A stretch of DNA of 64,000 nt, taken from the NCBI GenBank assembly GCA_038380435.1, contig JAWZYU010000034.1, positions 38,564,901-38,628,900 of the forward strand. Reading direction: 5' to 3'. The position numbers and the translations under genes were made by a program. Of this stretch, positions 42,213-53,079 are shown one piece after another. The notes below the pieces were generated by a model. It saw only the letters and a program-made list of their open reading frames with translations. It was not told the origin of the DNA and ran no database searches. Within the stretch, counting starts at the first letter, position 1, and each line of letters starts with the position of its first letter. This stretch comes from Ryuthela nishihirai (taxonomy: Eukaryota > Arthropoda > Arachnida > Araneae > Heptathelidae).

Positions 42213-42562
42213 CATTTGTTTTGGAGTGTCCAACCAAATTTTTTATCACATTACAAAATGTTCCACTATTCAAAAAATGATTGAAAATCCGTGCTCTTTA
42301 TTCTCGAATGTTAGTCTAATGCAAGCAATTCCAATTCAACGCGAAACAGAATGACACCTGAACTCTTGAGATTGGAAACCACTGCTCTATACACTTCCCT
42401 AGCACAATATTGATTTCCATGTTATGGCAATGGGAATCCAACTGCAATGCTCTATAACTTCTAAAATAGGCATTTAATGGAAAAAGCTGACTGAAGATAA
42501 AGGCCGTAATCGAATCTATTCAAATCTCGATTTTTCAACAATACTCGTTCAGTATTTAAAGA

Positions 42563-43957
42563 GTTGGGTTGTTTGGGTTGTTTTACCTCTGAGCGGCACC
42601 TTTTCCACACCATGGGCTAAATGGCCAGGTCACATGGACCCCGAAGGCTCAGAGAAGGTTGGGGGAGGGGACCCACTGGAACAGCTGTTGGGAGACAGAT
42701 GGTAGCCTCCCGTCAAGGCCATCCAGCGTGTTCTTTAACGTTGTGTTGTTTTACCTCTGAGCGGCACTTTTTTGCACACCATGGGGTAAATGGCCAGGTC
42801 ACATGGACCCCGAAGGCTCAGAGAAGGTTGGGGGAGGGGACCCACTGGAACAGCTGTTGGGAGACAGATGGTAGCCTCCCGTCAAGGTCATCCAGCGTGT
42901 TCTTTAACGTTGAGTTGTTTTACCTCTGAGCGGCACTTTTTTGCACACCATGGGGTAAATGGCCAGGTCACATGGACCCCGAAGGCTCAGAGAAGGTTGG
43001 GGGAGGGGACCCACTGGAACAGCTGTTGGGAGACAGATGGTAGTCTCCCGTCAAAGCCATCCAGCGTGTTCTTTAACGTTGGGTTGTTTTACCTCTGAGC
43101 GTCACTTTTTTGCACACCATGGGCTAAATGGGCAGGTCACATGGACCCCGAAAGCTCAGAGAAGGTTGGGGGAGGGGACCCACTGGAACAGCTATTGGGA
43201 GACAGATGGTAGCCTCCCGTCAAGGTCATCCAGCGTGTTCTTTAACGTTGAGTTGTTTTACCTCTGAGCGGCACTTTTTTGCACACCATGGGGTAAATGG
43301 CCAGGTCACATGGACCCCGAAGGCTCAGAGAAGATTGGGGGAGGGGACCCACTGGAACAGCTGTTGGGAGACAGATGGTAGTCTCCCGTCAAGGCCATCC
43401 AGCGTGTTCTTTAACGTTGTGTTGTTTTACCTCTGAGCGGCACTTTTTTGCACACCATGGGGTAAATGGCCAGGTCACATGGACCCCGAAGGCTCAGAGA
43501 AGGTTGGGGGAGGGGACCCACTGGAACAGCTGTTGGGAGACAGATGGTAGCCTCCCGTCAAAGCCATCCAGCGTGTTCTTTAACGTTGGGTTGTTTTACC
43601 TCTGAACGGCACTTTTTTGCACACCATGGGCTAAATGGCCAGGTCACATGGACCCCGAAGGCTCAGAGAAGGTTGGGGGAGGAGACCCACTGGAACAGCT
43701 GTTGGGAGACAGATGGTAGCCTCCCGTCAAGGCCATCCAGCGTATTCTTTAACGTGCACAGGGTATGGCTCTCCCGCACACGGGGACACGGCTTAACGTC
43801 CCATCCGACGGACGGCGCCTTTCCAAGCCCATCGGTGTCCCCTACTGACCGTGGGCAGGGCGGGGAATTTTGCGGAGATAAATTTCAACGCTGACGGACT
43901 CGAACCTGGGAACTACAGATTACGAGCCTGGTGCGCTACCGACTAAGCCACCCCCGC
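42563..43957 (-). mobile_element. SINE1 with seven 169-bp units of its 3' half
   Basis: Seven tail-to-body units at exact 169-bp spacing are joined at TTCTTTAACGTTG(G/T/A)GTTG. A complete body and head follow. Shared variants (CACACCATGGGGTAAATGG, GTTGAGTTGTTTTACC, GTTGTGTTGTTTTACC) recur in alternate units, which shows unit-level duplication. The 102-residue frames repeated here are artefacts. Confidence 0.92.
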
Positions 43958-44549
43958 CTCCAATGCGTCATCAGAATTTACCTCAGAAATGAACTAAAAC
44001 TTAAATAATCGTCATTGTTGTACACCATTTGATAAAGTAAATATACTTTTTAGAAGTTTGCGTAATGATTAGTTCAATATCAAATAATTGTGAATGTTTC
44101 CGTAGCAAAGGATCGGAGGATGTGCCTTTTGACATGGAACTCATGAAATAATAAGCTGAAAAAAAGTTGACTTTGCCGTAATTGGGAATCGAACCCCGTC
44201 TCTTGGAAACATGCCAGTTTTGCTAATCACTGCAACATCATCGGGTAACGGTTTTCCTTCAACTGGTATGATTTATAAACTTTCCCGCATTTTTATTTGT
44301 TTCTCGCAGTGGCGCCATCTATCGGGAAATGGACAATTATTTTGTCACAGGGAAGATGGAATTTAATATTTGTCACTCACGCATTAATTAATTTCTAATT
44401 TTTACGTAACAAGTCAATTTATTGTTAAATATAAAATATCACAAATTATCATTTGTTTTCTAAAGTTCTCAAGAAATACATTTTGAAACTGGACGATGTG
44501 GAAACTTTTTTGCATTAATCTACTATAACTGTTTATATGTATCATGGGT
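43958..44549. other. Spacer with a tRNA-like fragment
   Basis: Minus-strand 44,175-44,250 has tRNA-like features (GATTAGCAAAACTGG as A-box-like, GGTTCGATTCC as B box) but does not fold into a proper tRNA. A related piece is at 47,485-47,530. GTGGCGCCATCTATCGGG at about 44,310 is a second CTCF-like sequence. No gene. Confidence 0.45.
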
Positions 44550-44753
44550 GCCGTCCCGTGGCCGAGTGGTTAGCACGCTTTGGCTAATGATCTAAGGGAC
44601 CTGGGTTCGAGCCCCGGGTAAGGCATGGATGTATGTGTCGTTTTTCTACTGAGGTCCTGCCATCCTCTCAGACCTTCTACTATGGCATATAAACTGACAG
44701 GCTCCTGTCAGACCTCTGTGGCAAGCAGCTGCTTGAGGGGGTATTTATTTTAG
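44550..44753 (+). mobile_element. SINE2, full length
   Basis: GCCGTCCCGTGGCCGAGTGG head, B box GGTTCGAGCCCC, hairpin block and GGGGGTATTTATTTT tail. Confidence 0.88.
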
Positions 44754-44960
44754 CAGGCCCATGGCCGAGTGGTTAGCAAGCTTGGCTACTGATCTAAGGG
44801 ACCTGGGTTCGAGCCCCGGATTAGGCATGGATGTGTGTGTCGTGTTTCTTCTGAGGTCCTGCCATCCTCTCAGATATTATTCTTCTGTGGCATATAAACT
44901 GACAGGCTCCTGTCAGACCTCTGTGGCAAGCAGCTGCTTGAGGGGGTGTTTATTTTATTT
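44754..44960 (+). mobile_element. SINE2, tandem second copy
   Basis: Begins GCCCATGGCCGAGTGG directly after the previous tail and ends GGGTGTTTATTTTATTT. Confidence 0.88.
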
Positions 44961-45259
44961 ATGTAACATGGATATTGAATGTTTCTGACGTTCTGACTTT
45001 CACACTTCTGGATTACTAGAAATTTTTTGTTTCGAGTTGTTTTCGTTTTTTTTTGTGTATTATTCAATGTGACGACTGACGTTTTCAATTGAAATTGTTT
45101 CTATATTGAGATCTCACGAACGAGCCTGCTCTTGTGAGACTTCAAAAGTTCTTGTATACTGTAAAACATTATCTGAAATAAAAATTATCTATCTATCTAT
45201 CTATCTATATTCCAACTTCGATATTTCTTTAAACCCTCGCGAAACATTTCTCAAAATCG
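44961..45259. other. AT-rich spacer with a (TCTA)n microsatellite
   Basis: ATCTATCTATCTATCTATCT at about 45,187-45,208. Otherwise nothing recognised. Confidence 0.6.
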
Positions 45260-45271
45260 AGATTTAAGTAG

Positions 45272-45558
45272 TTGGGTTGTTTTACCTCTGAGCGGCATTT
45301 TTTTTGCACACCATGGGCTAAATGGCCAGGTCACATGGACCCCGAAGGCTCAGAGAAGGTTGGGGGAGGGGACCCACTGGAACAGCTGTTGGGAGACAGA
45401 TGGTAGCCTCCCGTCAAGGCCATCCAGTGTGTTCTTTAACGTGCACAGGGTATGGCTCTCCAGCACACAGAGCCACGGCTTAACGTCCCATCCGACGGAC
45501 GGCGGCCTTTCCAAGCCCATCGGTGTCCCCTACTGACCGTGGGCAAGGCGGGGAATAA
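45272..45558 (-). mobile_element. 5'-truncated SINE1 with AGATTTAAGTAG target duplication
   Basis: The duplication is at 45,260-45,271 and 45,559-45,570. The copy stops at GGCAAGGCGGGGAAT, before the head. Confidence 0.9.
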
Positions 45559-45737
45559 GATTTAAGTAGATTGGATTATGATTTTTAATTATCTTCAGTC
45601 ACGTTTTTCCATTAAATGCATATTTTAGAAGTTATAGAGTTTCGAAGTTAGATTTCGATTGTGAGTAAACAAGGAAAATTCTTTCACATTTTGGTAGATC
45701 ATTGTGTGATGCGAAAATGAAACTATGCAAACAATCC

Positions 45738-46838
45738 CTAAAGGTTACACGAATTCCCTCCTTTGGAATTAAAGTTTCTTGTGTGCTCCTTAATATTCTC
45801 TTTCCTCTGCGCATAAATGTTGAGACCTGGAATGATGTGAACTCTGAGTCCGATTCCGTCTCCGTTGCGGCGAGGATCTCTCTGCCTTCTCGAGAAGGTC
45901 ACGTGACTCTTACAGCAACAATAGTAAAAAAGTTTATTGAAAGCTTCGCGGAAATCCTTATTGGTCGCCGCGTAGACGTAGCTGTACACACAAGAATTGG
46001 CCAACGCCACCCACCACGAGGTGTCTTTGAGGTTGGCGGTGACAGGGCGATATGCGCTGATCGACGCCACCACTGCACACGGGGCCCACATGAACAACAT
46101 CAAGACGAACACGATGATGTTGCTTCTCAAGAGATGCTCATCCGTCAGGACGTAGGCGGTCGGGTCTTCAAGATTCTCGACTTGGAGTTTGAAGTTCTTG
46201 AGACGAAACACTGCTCTGGTGAAGAAGAGAACGGTGACGAGCAACGGGAAGATGACGAGGATTCCTCCAGCAGCCACGTGGTACGGATACCAGATTAGAT
46301 AAGGTGTACGACAGAATGTGGGACCATAATCCATCAGGTGTTGACCGACGACAAAGAACGACGCCATTGCCCAAATAGCCGCTACGGTAAACACTATTCT
46401 CATCTTGGTGCAGCACAAGTCGTAGGTGACCAGTCCTCCAAGTCCGAGATGGTTCTCCACTGCCATAAACATGAAAGAAAGGACGGATACGAGGAAGCAG
46501 ACCACCGTGGTCAGCCACTGGAAGGAACAGACCCCTGGCTCTGGAGGAATGTTGGCGAGGATGGCGACGCAAGATGCTGGGAGCACGAGACCTGTGACGA
46601 GGAGGTTAGCGAGGGCGAGGTTCACCAGGTAGATGTTGCCTTTCACTTGGAGAGGATCCATGACGGTGATGGAGCTGATGACGAACACGTTGCCCATGCT
46701 GCCTCCCGTTGCCACTAGCGACAGCATCACCAGGCGGAAGACGCCATTCCAGCTGACAGAGTCGTCATCTGGAGTCTTGTTCACGTGGTTGGTAACATGG
46801 TCTGCCCATAGCCCTAGCGCTGTCAAGTTACCAGTCAT
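45738..46838 (-). CDS. Atypical class A (rhodopsin-family) GPCR, single coding exon
   Basis: 366 residues from the ATG at 46,838. Two N-glycosylation sequons (NLT at 4, NKT at 20) lie in the extracellular N-terminus. Seven hydrophobic segments fall at about 34-58 (GN at 49-50), 67-93, 104-128, 146-166, 186-208, 240-262 and 274-292. Cys104 and Cys176 can form the usual extracellular disulfide. TM6 has MWAP in place of CWxP. A CCC cluster (307-309) after TM7 suits palmitoylation. Several core residues are changed: TM2 LANLL has Asn where Asp is near-universal, the DRY position reads ENH, and NPxxY reads YSYVY. The general pattern (NSC in TM7, NKDFREAF after it) recalls melatonin-receptor/Tre1/moody relatives, but I cannot place it. 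An acceptor-like TTTTTAG lies just before the ATG, so a 5' UTR or short N-terminal exon may exist upstream. Confidence 0.85.
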   Translation of the reverse strand: MTGNLTALGLWADHVTNHVNKTPDDDSVSWNGVFRLVMLSLVATGGSMGNVFVISSITVMDPLQVKGNIYLVNLALANLLVTGLVLPASCVAILANIPPEPGVCSFQWLTTVVCFLVSVLSFMFMAVENHLGLGGLVTYDLCCTKMRIVFTVAAIWAMASFFVVGQHLMDYGPTFCRTPYLIWYPYHVAAGGILVIFPLLVTVLFFTRAVFRLKNFKLQVENLEDPTAYVLTDEHLLRSNIIVFVLMLFMWAPCAVVASISAYRPVTANLKDTSWWVALANSCVYSYVYAATNKDFREAFNKLFYYCCCKSHVTFSRRQRDPRRNGDGIGLRVHIIPGLNIYAQRKENIKEHTRNFNSKGGNSCNL

Positions 46839-46846
46839 TCTTTGCA

Positions 46847-46860
46847 CTAAAAACGATATA
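46847..46860 (-). other. Possible 3' splice acceptor upstream of the GPCR
   Basis: Minus-strand ATATCGTTTTTAG followed by TGCAAAGAATG. The pyrimidine stretch is short. It could mark the end of a 5' UTR intron. Confidence 0.4.
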
Positions 46861-47036
46861 AGAGAAGAATAAATTGAATTATTTAATCATTCATTTTTCT
46901 TTTCATCAATGATATTCAATTTTAAAATGATATCAATTTTTTATGAATCATTTAATTTCAGCAATGTTATTATTACAAGTTCATCCAAGTTACAAAATAA
47001 AATTCACATAAACTAATTCAATAGTGGAGTGTGGCA
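46861..47036. other. AT-rich sequence upstream of the GPCR exon
   Basis: Possible intron or promoter sequence with no clear TATA box. No other feature. Confidence 0.35.
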
Positions 47037-47049
47037 ACAGACCTTGTAA

Positions 47050-47432
47050 TTGGATTGTTTTACCTCTGAGCAGCACTTTTTTGCACACCATGGGCTAAAT
47101 GGCCAGGCCACAAGGACCCCGAAGGCTCAGAGAACGTTTGGGGAGGGGACCCACTGGAACAGCTGTTGGGAGACAGATGGTAGCCTCCCGTCAAGGCCAT
47201 CCAGCGTGTTCTTTAACGTGCACAGGGTATGGCTCTCCCGCACACGGGGCCACGGCTTAACGTCCCATCCGACAGACGGCGGCCTTTCCAAGCCCATCGG
47301 TGTCCCCTACTGACCGTGGGCAGGGCGGGGAATTTTGTGGAGATAAATCTTAACGCTGACCCAGCTGGGACTCGAACCTGGGAACTACAGATTACGAGCC
47401 TGGCGCGCTACCGACTGAGCCACCCCCCGCCC
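47050..47432 (-). mobile_element. Full-length SINE1 with 13-bp target duplication
   Basis: A(C/T)AGACCTTGTAA at 47,037-47,049 and 47,433-47,445. Confidence 0.92.
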
Positions 47433-47484
47433 ATAGACCTTGTAAAGACGCGACTCTTGAATAATTACGTGAAATAATTCAGTT

Positions 47485-47628
47485 TTGCCGTGAGTGGGAT
47501 TCGAACACACGTCTGTCCCAGTTATGTGTCGTGTAATCTGCCGTCTCGTGGACGAAAGGTTAGCGTGCTCGGCTCCTGATCAGAGGGACCTGGGTTCGAG
47601 CCCGAGTAAAGCATGAATGTTTGTGTTG
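47485..47628. mobile_element. tRNA-like fragments: minus-strand piece and partial SINE2-like head
   Basis: 47,485-47,530 (minus) resembles the 3' half of a tRNA (GTGTTCGAATCCCACTCACGG). 47,540-47,625 (plus) has a SINE2-type A-box region and GGTTCGAGCCC, followed by a divergent end. Neither folds as an intact tRNA. Confidence 0.5.
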
Positions 47629-48775
47629 TTGCAAATTGAAAATCATTTGTGTTGTTGCACATTGCACATTGAATCATGTGAGCTCACAAAAACCTGGATC
47701 GTGTGGGCCCACTCGCAGAAATATTGAGCGTGTGCAGTTACCGTTCACAGCAAACTGGAGCGTACACGCTCCAGATATTTTTTCTGAATTCTGTAATCAA
47801 CCGTAGTGTTCGGATTTTTTTAAATATATATAATACGCATGAATATATAATGCAATGAATATGGAGCGTGTGCAGTTACCGTTCACAGCAAACTGGAGCG
47901 GTTGCGGTTAATGTTCACAGCACATTGAATCGTGTGAGCTCACAAAAACCTGGATTGTGTGGGCCCACTCACAGAAATATTGAGCGTGTGCAGTTACCGT
48001 CCAGAGCAAACTGGAGCGGTTGCGGTTAATGTTCACAGCACATTGAATCGTGTGAGCTCACAAAAACCTGGATCGTGTGGGCCCACTCACAGAAATATTG
48101 AGCGTGTGCAGTTACCGTTCACAGCAAACTGGAGCGGTTGCGGTTAATGTTCACAGCACATTGAATCGTGTGAGCTCACAAAAACCTGGATCATGTGGGC
48201 CCACTCACAGAAATATTGAGCGTGTGCAGTTACCGTTCACAGCAAACTGGAGCGTACACGCTCCAGATATTTTTTCTGAATTCTGTAATCAACCGTAGTG
48301 TTCGGATTTTTTTTAAAATATATATGATGCGCATGAATATATAATGCAATGAATATGGAGCGTGTGCAGTTACCGTTCACAGCAAACTGGAAGCGGTTGC
48401 GGTTAATGTTCACAGCACATTGAATCGTGTGAGCTCACAAAAACCTGGATCGTGTGGACCCACTCACAGAAATATTGAGCGTGTGCAGTTACCGTTCACA
48501 GCAAACTGGAGCGGTTGCGGTTAATGTTCACAGCACATTGAATCGTGTGAGCTCACAAAAACCTGGATCGTGTGGGCCCAGTCACAGAAATATTGAGCGT
48601 GTGCAGTTACCGTTCACAGCAAACTGGAGCGTGTGCAGTAACTGCACACGCTCCAGTTTGCTGTGAACGGTAACTGGAGCGTGTACAGTTGCTGTACACG
48701 CTCCAGATATTTTTTTCTGAATTCTGTAATGAACCATAGTGTTCGGATATTTTTTTGAGCGACTGTACACTTTAC
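47629..48775. repeat. Composite MITE array with 118-bp tandem units
   Basis: Units containing GAGCGTGTGCAGTTACCG, GGAGCGGTTGCGGTTAATG, CACATTGAATCGTGTGAGC and CCTGGATCGTGTGGGCCC repeat every 118 bp. They are interrupted by ATATTTTTTCTGAATTCTG MITE ends. The array closes with a hairpin and terminus GAGCGACTGTA. The 62-73-residue frames are artefacts. Confidence 0.85.
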
Positions 48776-48925
48776 AGGAAGATTTTCACGAGTTTAGACT
48801 ACTAATGCTGTTTTACCTCTGAGCAGCACTTTTCCCCAACCTTTCCTGAGCCTTTGGGGTCCTTGTGACCATGCCATTTAGTCCATTGTGTGCAAAAAGG
48901 GCCGCTCACAGTCAAAACAACCCAA
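48776..48925 (-). mobile_element. SINE1 tail fragment sharing its MITE junction with 63,440-63,490
   Basis: The first about 50 bp (ACACTTTACAGGAAG through CTACTAATGC) and the adjoining SINE tail occur in inverse orientation at about 63,440-63,490. The rest is an oppositely oriented SINE tail (CCCCAACCTTTCCTGAGCC). Confidence 0.7.
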
Positions 48926-48963
48926 CTCAGAACATGGTACAATAGTGATGTAATGTCTGGTTA

Positions 48964-49171
48964 AAATAAATAAATAAATACCCCCTCAAGCAGCTGCTTG
49001 CCACAGAGGTCTGACAGGAGCCTGTCAGTTTATATGCCACAGTAGGAGATCTGAGAGGATGGCAGGACCTCAGCAGAAAAACGACACACACATCCATGCC
49101 TAATCCGGGGCTCGAACCCAGGTCCCTTAGATCAGTAGCCAAGCGTGCTAACCACTCGGCCACGGGACGGC
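48964..49171 (-). mobile_element. Full-length SINE2 with 13-bp target duplication
   Basis: TAATGTCTGGTTA at 48,951-48,963 and 49,172-49,184. This fixes SINE2 at about 208 bp including the ATTT tail. Confidence 0.93.
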
Positions 49172-49184
49172 TAATGTCTGGTTA

Positions 49185-49772
49185 CGGTTACATTTAAAAC
49201 TTTTGCAGTTTTGGAAGTGAAGACGACTTTTCACTTCTCTCTAGTCCTTCAACTGTTGAAGTGTTGGCGAATGTTCCCTGCAGAGGGCAGCATAAGCCGT
49301 TGATCCTGATATGCTCTCGACGCTTCGAAAGCCCGCGCAGAAATTTCATTGAAACCAGCCGATTTTTATTAGTTTTTCTCATTTTTTATTGTTCTCTGGG
49401 TTTTAGAAACTGACAGTAAAAAAGCTATTTTTGGGACTTTGGTGCCGCTAGAGATTTTTGAGGAGAGCTCTGGTTGATATTTAGAGTCTCTGGGGTCGGG
49501 AGTGTTGGCAATTCTGGATCAGAAAGGATCCAGATGTCGCTGGCAGACTCAGACGGTGAAATAAAGACAGCGACTCAAGGCTCCACATTTCAGGGATCTA
49601 CTAAAATCGTTTCCTTTCATTATTTTATTGAGAACATTTCATTGAATGAAGGGGGAGGGGGTGGCGTGGGTCGGTTGGGAAAGATTTAGTCACCTGACCA
49701 CCTGGTTTTAGGTTCGAGTGAGAGGTGTGGTCGAGATTGTATCCGCAAATACCGCGTTGTCTTTTGTGGGAA
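49185..49772. other. Unassigned spacer
   Basis: A 62-residue minus-strand frame (49,194-49,382) and a 71-residue plus frame (49,474-49,689) have no family resemblance I recognise. Confidence 0.35.
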
Positions 49773-50335
49773 GGGGCGAGGGTGGCTCAGTCGGTAGCGC
49801 GCCAGGCTCGTAATCCGTAATTCCCAGATTCGAGTCTAACCTGGCTCAGCGTTGAGATTTTTCTCCGCAAAATTCCCCGCCCTGCCTACGATCAGTAGGG
49901 GACACCAATGGGTTTGGAAAGACTGCCGTCCGTCGGATGGGACGTCAAGCCGTGGCCCCGTGTGCGGGAGAGCCATACCCTGTGCACGTTAAAGAACACG
50001 CTGGATGGTCTTGACGGGAGGCTACCATCTGTCTCCCAACAGCTGTTCCAGTAGGTCCCCTCCCCCAACCTTCTCTGAACCTTTGGGGTCTATGTGACCT
50101 GGCCATTTAGCCCGTGGTGTGCAAAAAAGTGCCGCTCAGAGGTAAAACAATCCAACGTTAAAGAACACAGTGGATGGCCTTGACGGGAGGCTACCATCTG
50201 TCTCCCAACAGCTGTTCCAGTGGGTCCCCTCCCCCAACCTTCTCTGAGCCTTCGGGGTCCTTGTGACCTGGCCATTTAGCCAATGGTGTGCAAAAAAAGT
50301 GACGTTCAGAGGTAAAACAACCCAACCTTACCTTC
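49773..50335 (+). mobile_element. SINE1 with its 3' half duplicated
   Basis: Full head and body, a first tail at about 50,150 with the junction CAATCCAACGTTAAAGAAC, then one more 169-bp unit ending CAACCCAACC. Confidence 0.85.
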
Positions 50336-50610
50336 GGTCAGTAGGGGATACTGATGGGAGTGTAAATGCCGCCGTCCGTCGGATGGGACGTTAAGCCATG
50401 ACCCCTTGTGCGAGAGAGCCATACCCTATGCACGTTAAAGAATGCGCTGGATGGCCTTGACAGGAGGCTACCATATGTCTCCCAGTATTTGTCCAGTGAT
50501 TCCCCTCGTCCCAATATTCTCTGAACCTTCGGGGTCCTTGTGACCTATCTATTTACCCCATTGCGGTAAAAAAGAGCCGCTCAGAGGCAATCTGAAAGGG
50601 CCGCTCAGAT
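50336..50610 (+). mobile_element. Older SINE1, head missing
   Basis: Starts CGGTCAGTAGGGGATACTG and ends in a decayed tail (GCCGCTCAGAGGCAATC), with the motif repeated once. Confidence 0.75.
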
Positions 50611-51018
50611 TGCTTATCTGGCAACCTTCGTGTCACGTGACACGAAGGTTGCCAGATCACTTATTTCTAGAAAACATCGTTGCCATATATTTTTTATGGA
50701 TTCTGTAATCAACCATAGTGTTCGGATTTTTTTTATTATATATAATGCGTATGAATATATAATGCAATGAATATGGAGCGTGTGCAGTTACCGTTCACAG
50801 CAAACTGGAGCGGTTGCGGTTAATATTCACAGCACATTTAATCGTGTGAGCTCACAAAAACCTGGATCGTGTGGGCCCACTCAAAGAAATATTGAGCGTG
50901 CGCAGTTACCGTTCACAGCAAACTGAAGCGTGTGCAGTAACTGCACACGCTGCAGTTTGCTGTGAACGGTAACTGGAGCGTGTACAGTTGCTGTACACGC
51001 TCCAGATATTTTTTTCTG
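50611..51018. mobile_element. Composite Tc1-type MITE, ends missing
   Basis: Module A (ATCTGGCAACC, TTCGTGTCACGTGACACGAA) then module B with GTGTGCAGTAACTGCACAC and GTGTACAGTTGCTGTACAC. The outer termini are lost. Confidence 0.75.
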
Positions 51019-51033
51019 CAAGGTCAATATCCG

Positions 51034-51112
51034 GTGAAGTACGTCAATAATTTTCGGTGAAGTACGTCAATAAATCGGTTTGTAATTCCCGATTTATTGA
51101 CGTACTTCACCA
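51034..51112. repeat. Hairpin of GGTGAAGTACGTCAATAA
   Basis: Two direct copies of GGTGAAGTACGTCAATAA are followed by the inverted form after a 10-bp loop. Confidence 0.75.
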
Positions 51113-52059
51113 AAAGGTTCGAAATTTCGTAGGCGGGTTCCTCCTGCCTGACCCAATGTTTGGTTAGAAAATCAAGTCCCTAGCTGCAATGGAAAGCCTC
51201 AATAATGCTTTGGAAATGTCGGGAATCTGGCAACGGCAGTAGATTTAAATGCTATTTTAACTGTTTACTTTCAGAGTTAGGGAGCAGTAAATGGCAACAA
51301 TAAATTTGACAGCTATTCTCGTTTTCCGTAGGAACAGCATGGGAAATATTTTTGCTTGTAGCAAGTCCCCCTTTTGGACTTTCGACCTGAAATTCGGCAC
51401 TGCAATCCGGACCACAACCAGAGACATTCTCTGAAAATTTGGAGCGTTTACATTAATTTTCCGATGAGTTATGGCTGTCAGAGATTCAATTACTGAAGAG
51501 ACTGCTGCTGTTGGGCAGATCCTGCCTTTCTCTCATTTGGATAGAACTTTTTTTCCGAGTTCATCGTTGACTTTTTTACATCAGGTGTTTCCATAGAACG
51601 ACCCTCGTTTCCTTGGCAACAGTCTCTCGCGAGAGAAGAACGTTTAAGAATCCATTTTTCATGATCAGACCAGCGCTCTCTCCATCCTGAGAAGAGTGTG
51701 AAGAATAAAGAAGAGAGAGAGGGATAGATGAAAAGAAGAGCCACCATCAATCAACAGTGCTTTTGTATATTCTGAATTTCATCACGTGAGTGCACATCGG
51801 ACACGAAGTGGCAGCTCCTGTAGGATGCGAGGTCGATGGAGAAATTTTCGGATTTGTTCGTCGCCTCCTTGACAAGGTACGGCCACACAAAAAGCGATTT
51901 GAAAGGCTTAGCGTTATTAACTTCGACTGCCTAAAATTCTAAAAATATACTGGCTTCGAGAAAATGTGAAAGAAACAACTGAAATATACAATATTTGAAG
52001 TTCAGTTTCTTAAAGAGCCCATATCATTAATTAAATAAGAATCGGATTTTGAGTTTTCG
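51113..52059. other. Unique-looking spacer, no gene supported
   Basis: A minus-strand 86-residue frame (51,490-51,750) has a hydrophobic start and Ser/Gln-rich end but no recognisable family. No repeats seen. Confidence 0.35.
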
Positions 52060-52865
52060 TTCTTTCTTTCTTCCTCCCTAACCTCCGTCTCTCCTTTCTT
52101 TTCAACTTTATCACCCTCTTCCCCTTCTCTCTTTTCCTTCTTTATTAATCCACTCTCCTTATTCTTTCTCCATCTTTTATCTCATTTTTTTCACCCTTCC
52201 TTCTCCCTCTTTTGTCTACTTTCTTTTCTTCCTCCCTACCCTCTCTTTTCTTTCTTTTTTCTCCTTTATCCTTTATTCCTCCTTTCCTTTCTTTCTTACT
52301 CCCCTTGTCTTTTCTATTTTCTTCCTCCCTTTCTCCTCTCCTTTCTTCCTTTCTTTTCTACTTTATTCCTCCCTTTCCCTTTTATCATTTCCTTTTTTTA
52401 TTGCACCCCTCTCCTTCCTTCTCTCTCCCCTCTTTCCTTTCTTCTTTCACCCTTCCTTTCCCCTCTCTCCTGTCTTGCTCTTCCTCCTCTCTCTTGTCTA
52501 CTTTCTCCCTTTCTATCTCTTCTTCCTTCCTCTCTCATCCCTCCATTTCTTCCTTCCCCCTCCATCCCTCTCTCCTTTCTTTCTTTCTTTCTTTCTTTCT
52601 TCCTCATCACCCTTCTCTTTCCTTTCCTTTCTATCTCCCCTTTCCTTTCTTCTTCTTCCCTCCCCTCTCCTTTCTTCTTCTTCCCTCCCCTCTCCTTTTT
52701 TCTTCTTCTTCCCTCACCTCTCCTTTCTTCTTCTTCCCTCCCCTCTCCTTTCTTCTTCTTCCCTCCCCTCTCCTTTCTTCTTCTTCCCTCCCCTCTCCTT
52801 TCTTCTTCTTCCCTCCTCTCTCTCCTTTCTTCTTTTGCCTTTCCTCTCCCTCTCACCTTCCTTTC
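52060..52865. repeat. About 800-bp polypyrimidine tract with a 25-bp tandem core
   Basis: Almost only C and T on the plus strand. At about 52,640-52,815 the unit CCTTTCTTCTTCTTCCCTCC plus CCTCT repeats six to seven times. The 234- and 152-residue frames are low-complexity artefacts. Confidence 0.9.
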
Positions 52866-53079
52866 TTCATATTTCTATCGTGTCACCTTACAGATGAATA
52901 TCCAAATGAAACATAATAAACTCTTGATTCTGAATTCATAACTCTATGAATAGAAATAAGCAGAAAACGAGCAGCCAATTCCGATAAATTGATAGAACAT
53001 GAATTAATCAATTTTGTCGAGTCGTCTTCACTGGATGTTTCACATATTGCTCTGCAACAATGACAACGTCCCTCTGATT

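Larger units (their letters stand above)
39876..42384. mobile_element. 2.5-kb nonautonomous hAT-like element with nested insertions
   Basis: The left end CAGTAGTTTCCAATCTC and the complement of the right end CAGTGGTTTCCAATCTC are near-identical terminal repeats. The flanking 8-bp direct repeats are CTCTAAAC (39,868-39,875) and CTCTATAC (42,385-42,392), one mismatch. The interior carries an inverted pair of old SINE1 copies, a young SINE1 and Tc1-type MITEs, and no transposase. The call rests on ends and target duplication. Confidence 0.65.

Noticed and set aside
45702..46298. 198-residue plus-strand frame opposite the GPCR
   Set aside because: Shadow of the GPCR exon. The minus strand shows seven membrane segments, sequons and a conserved cysteine pair.
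52212..52916. 234-residue Ser/Phe/Pro-rich frame and its 152-residue Arg/Glu-rich antisense
   Set aside because: Direct product of the pyrimidine tract, low complexity on both strands.
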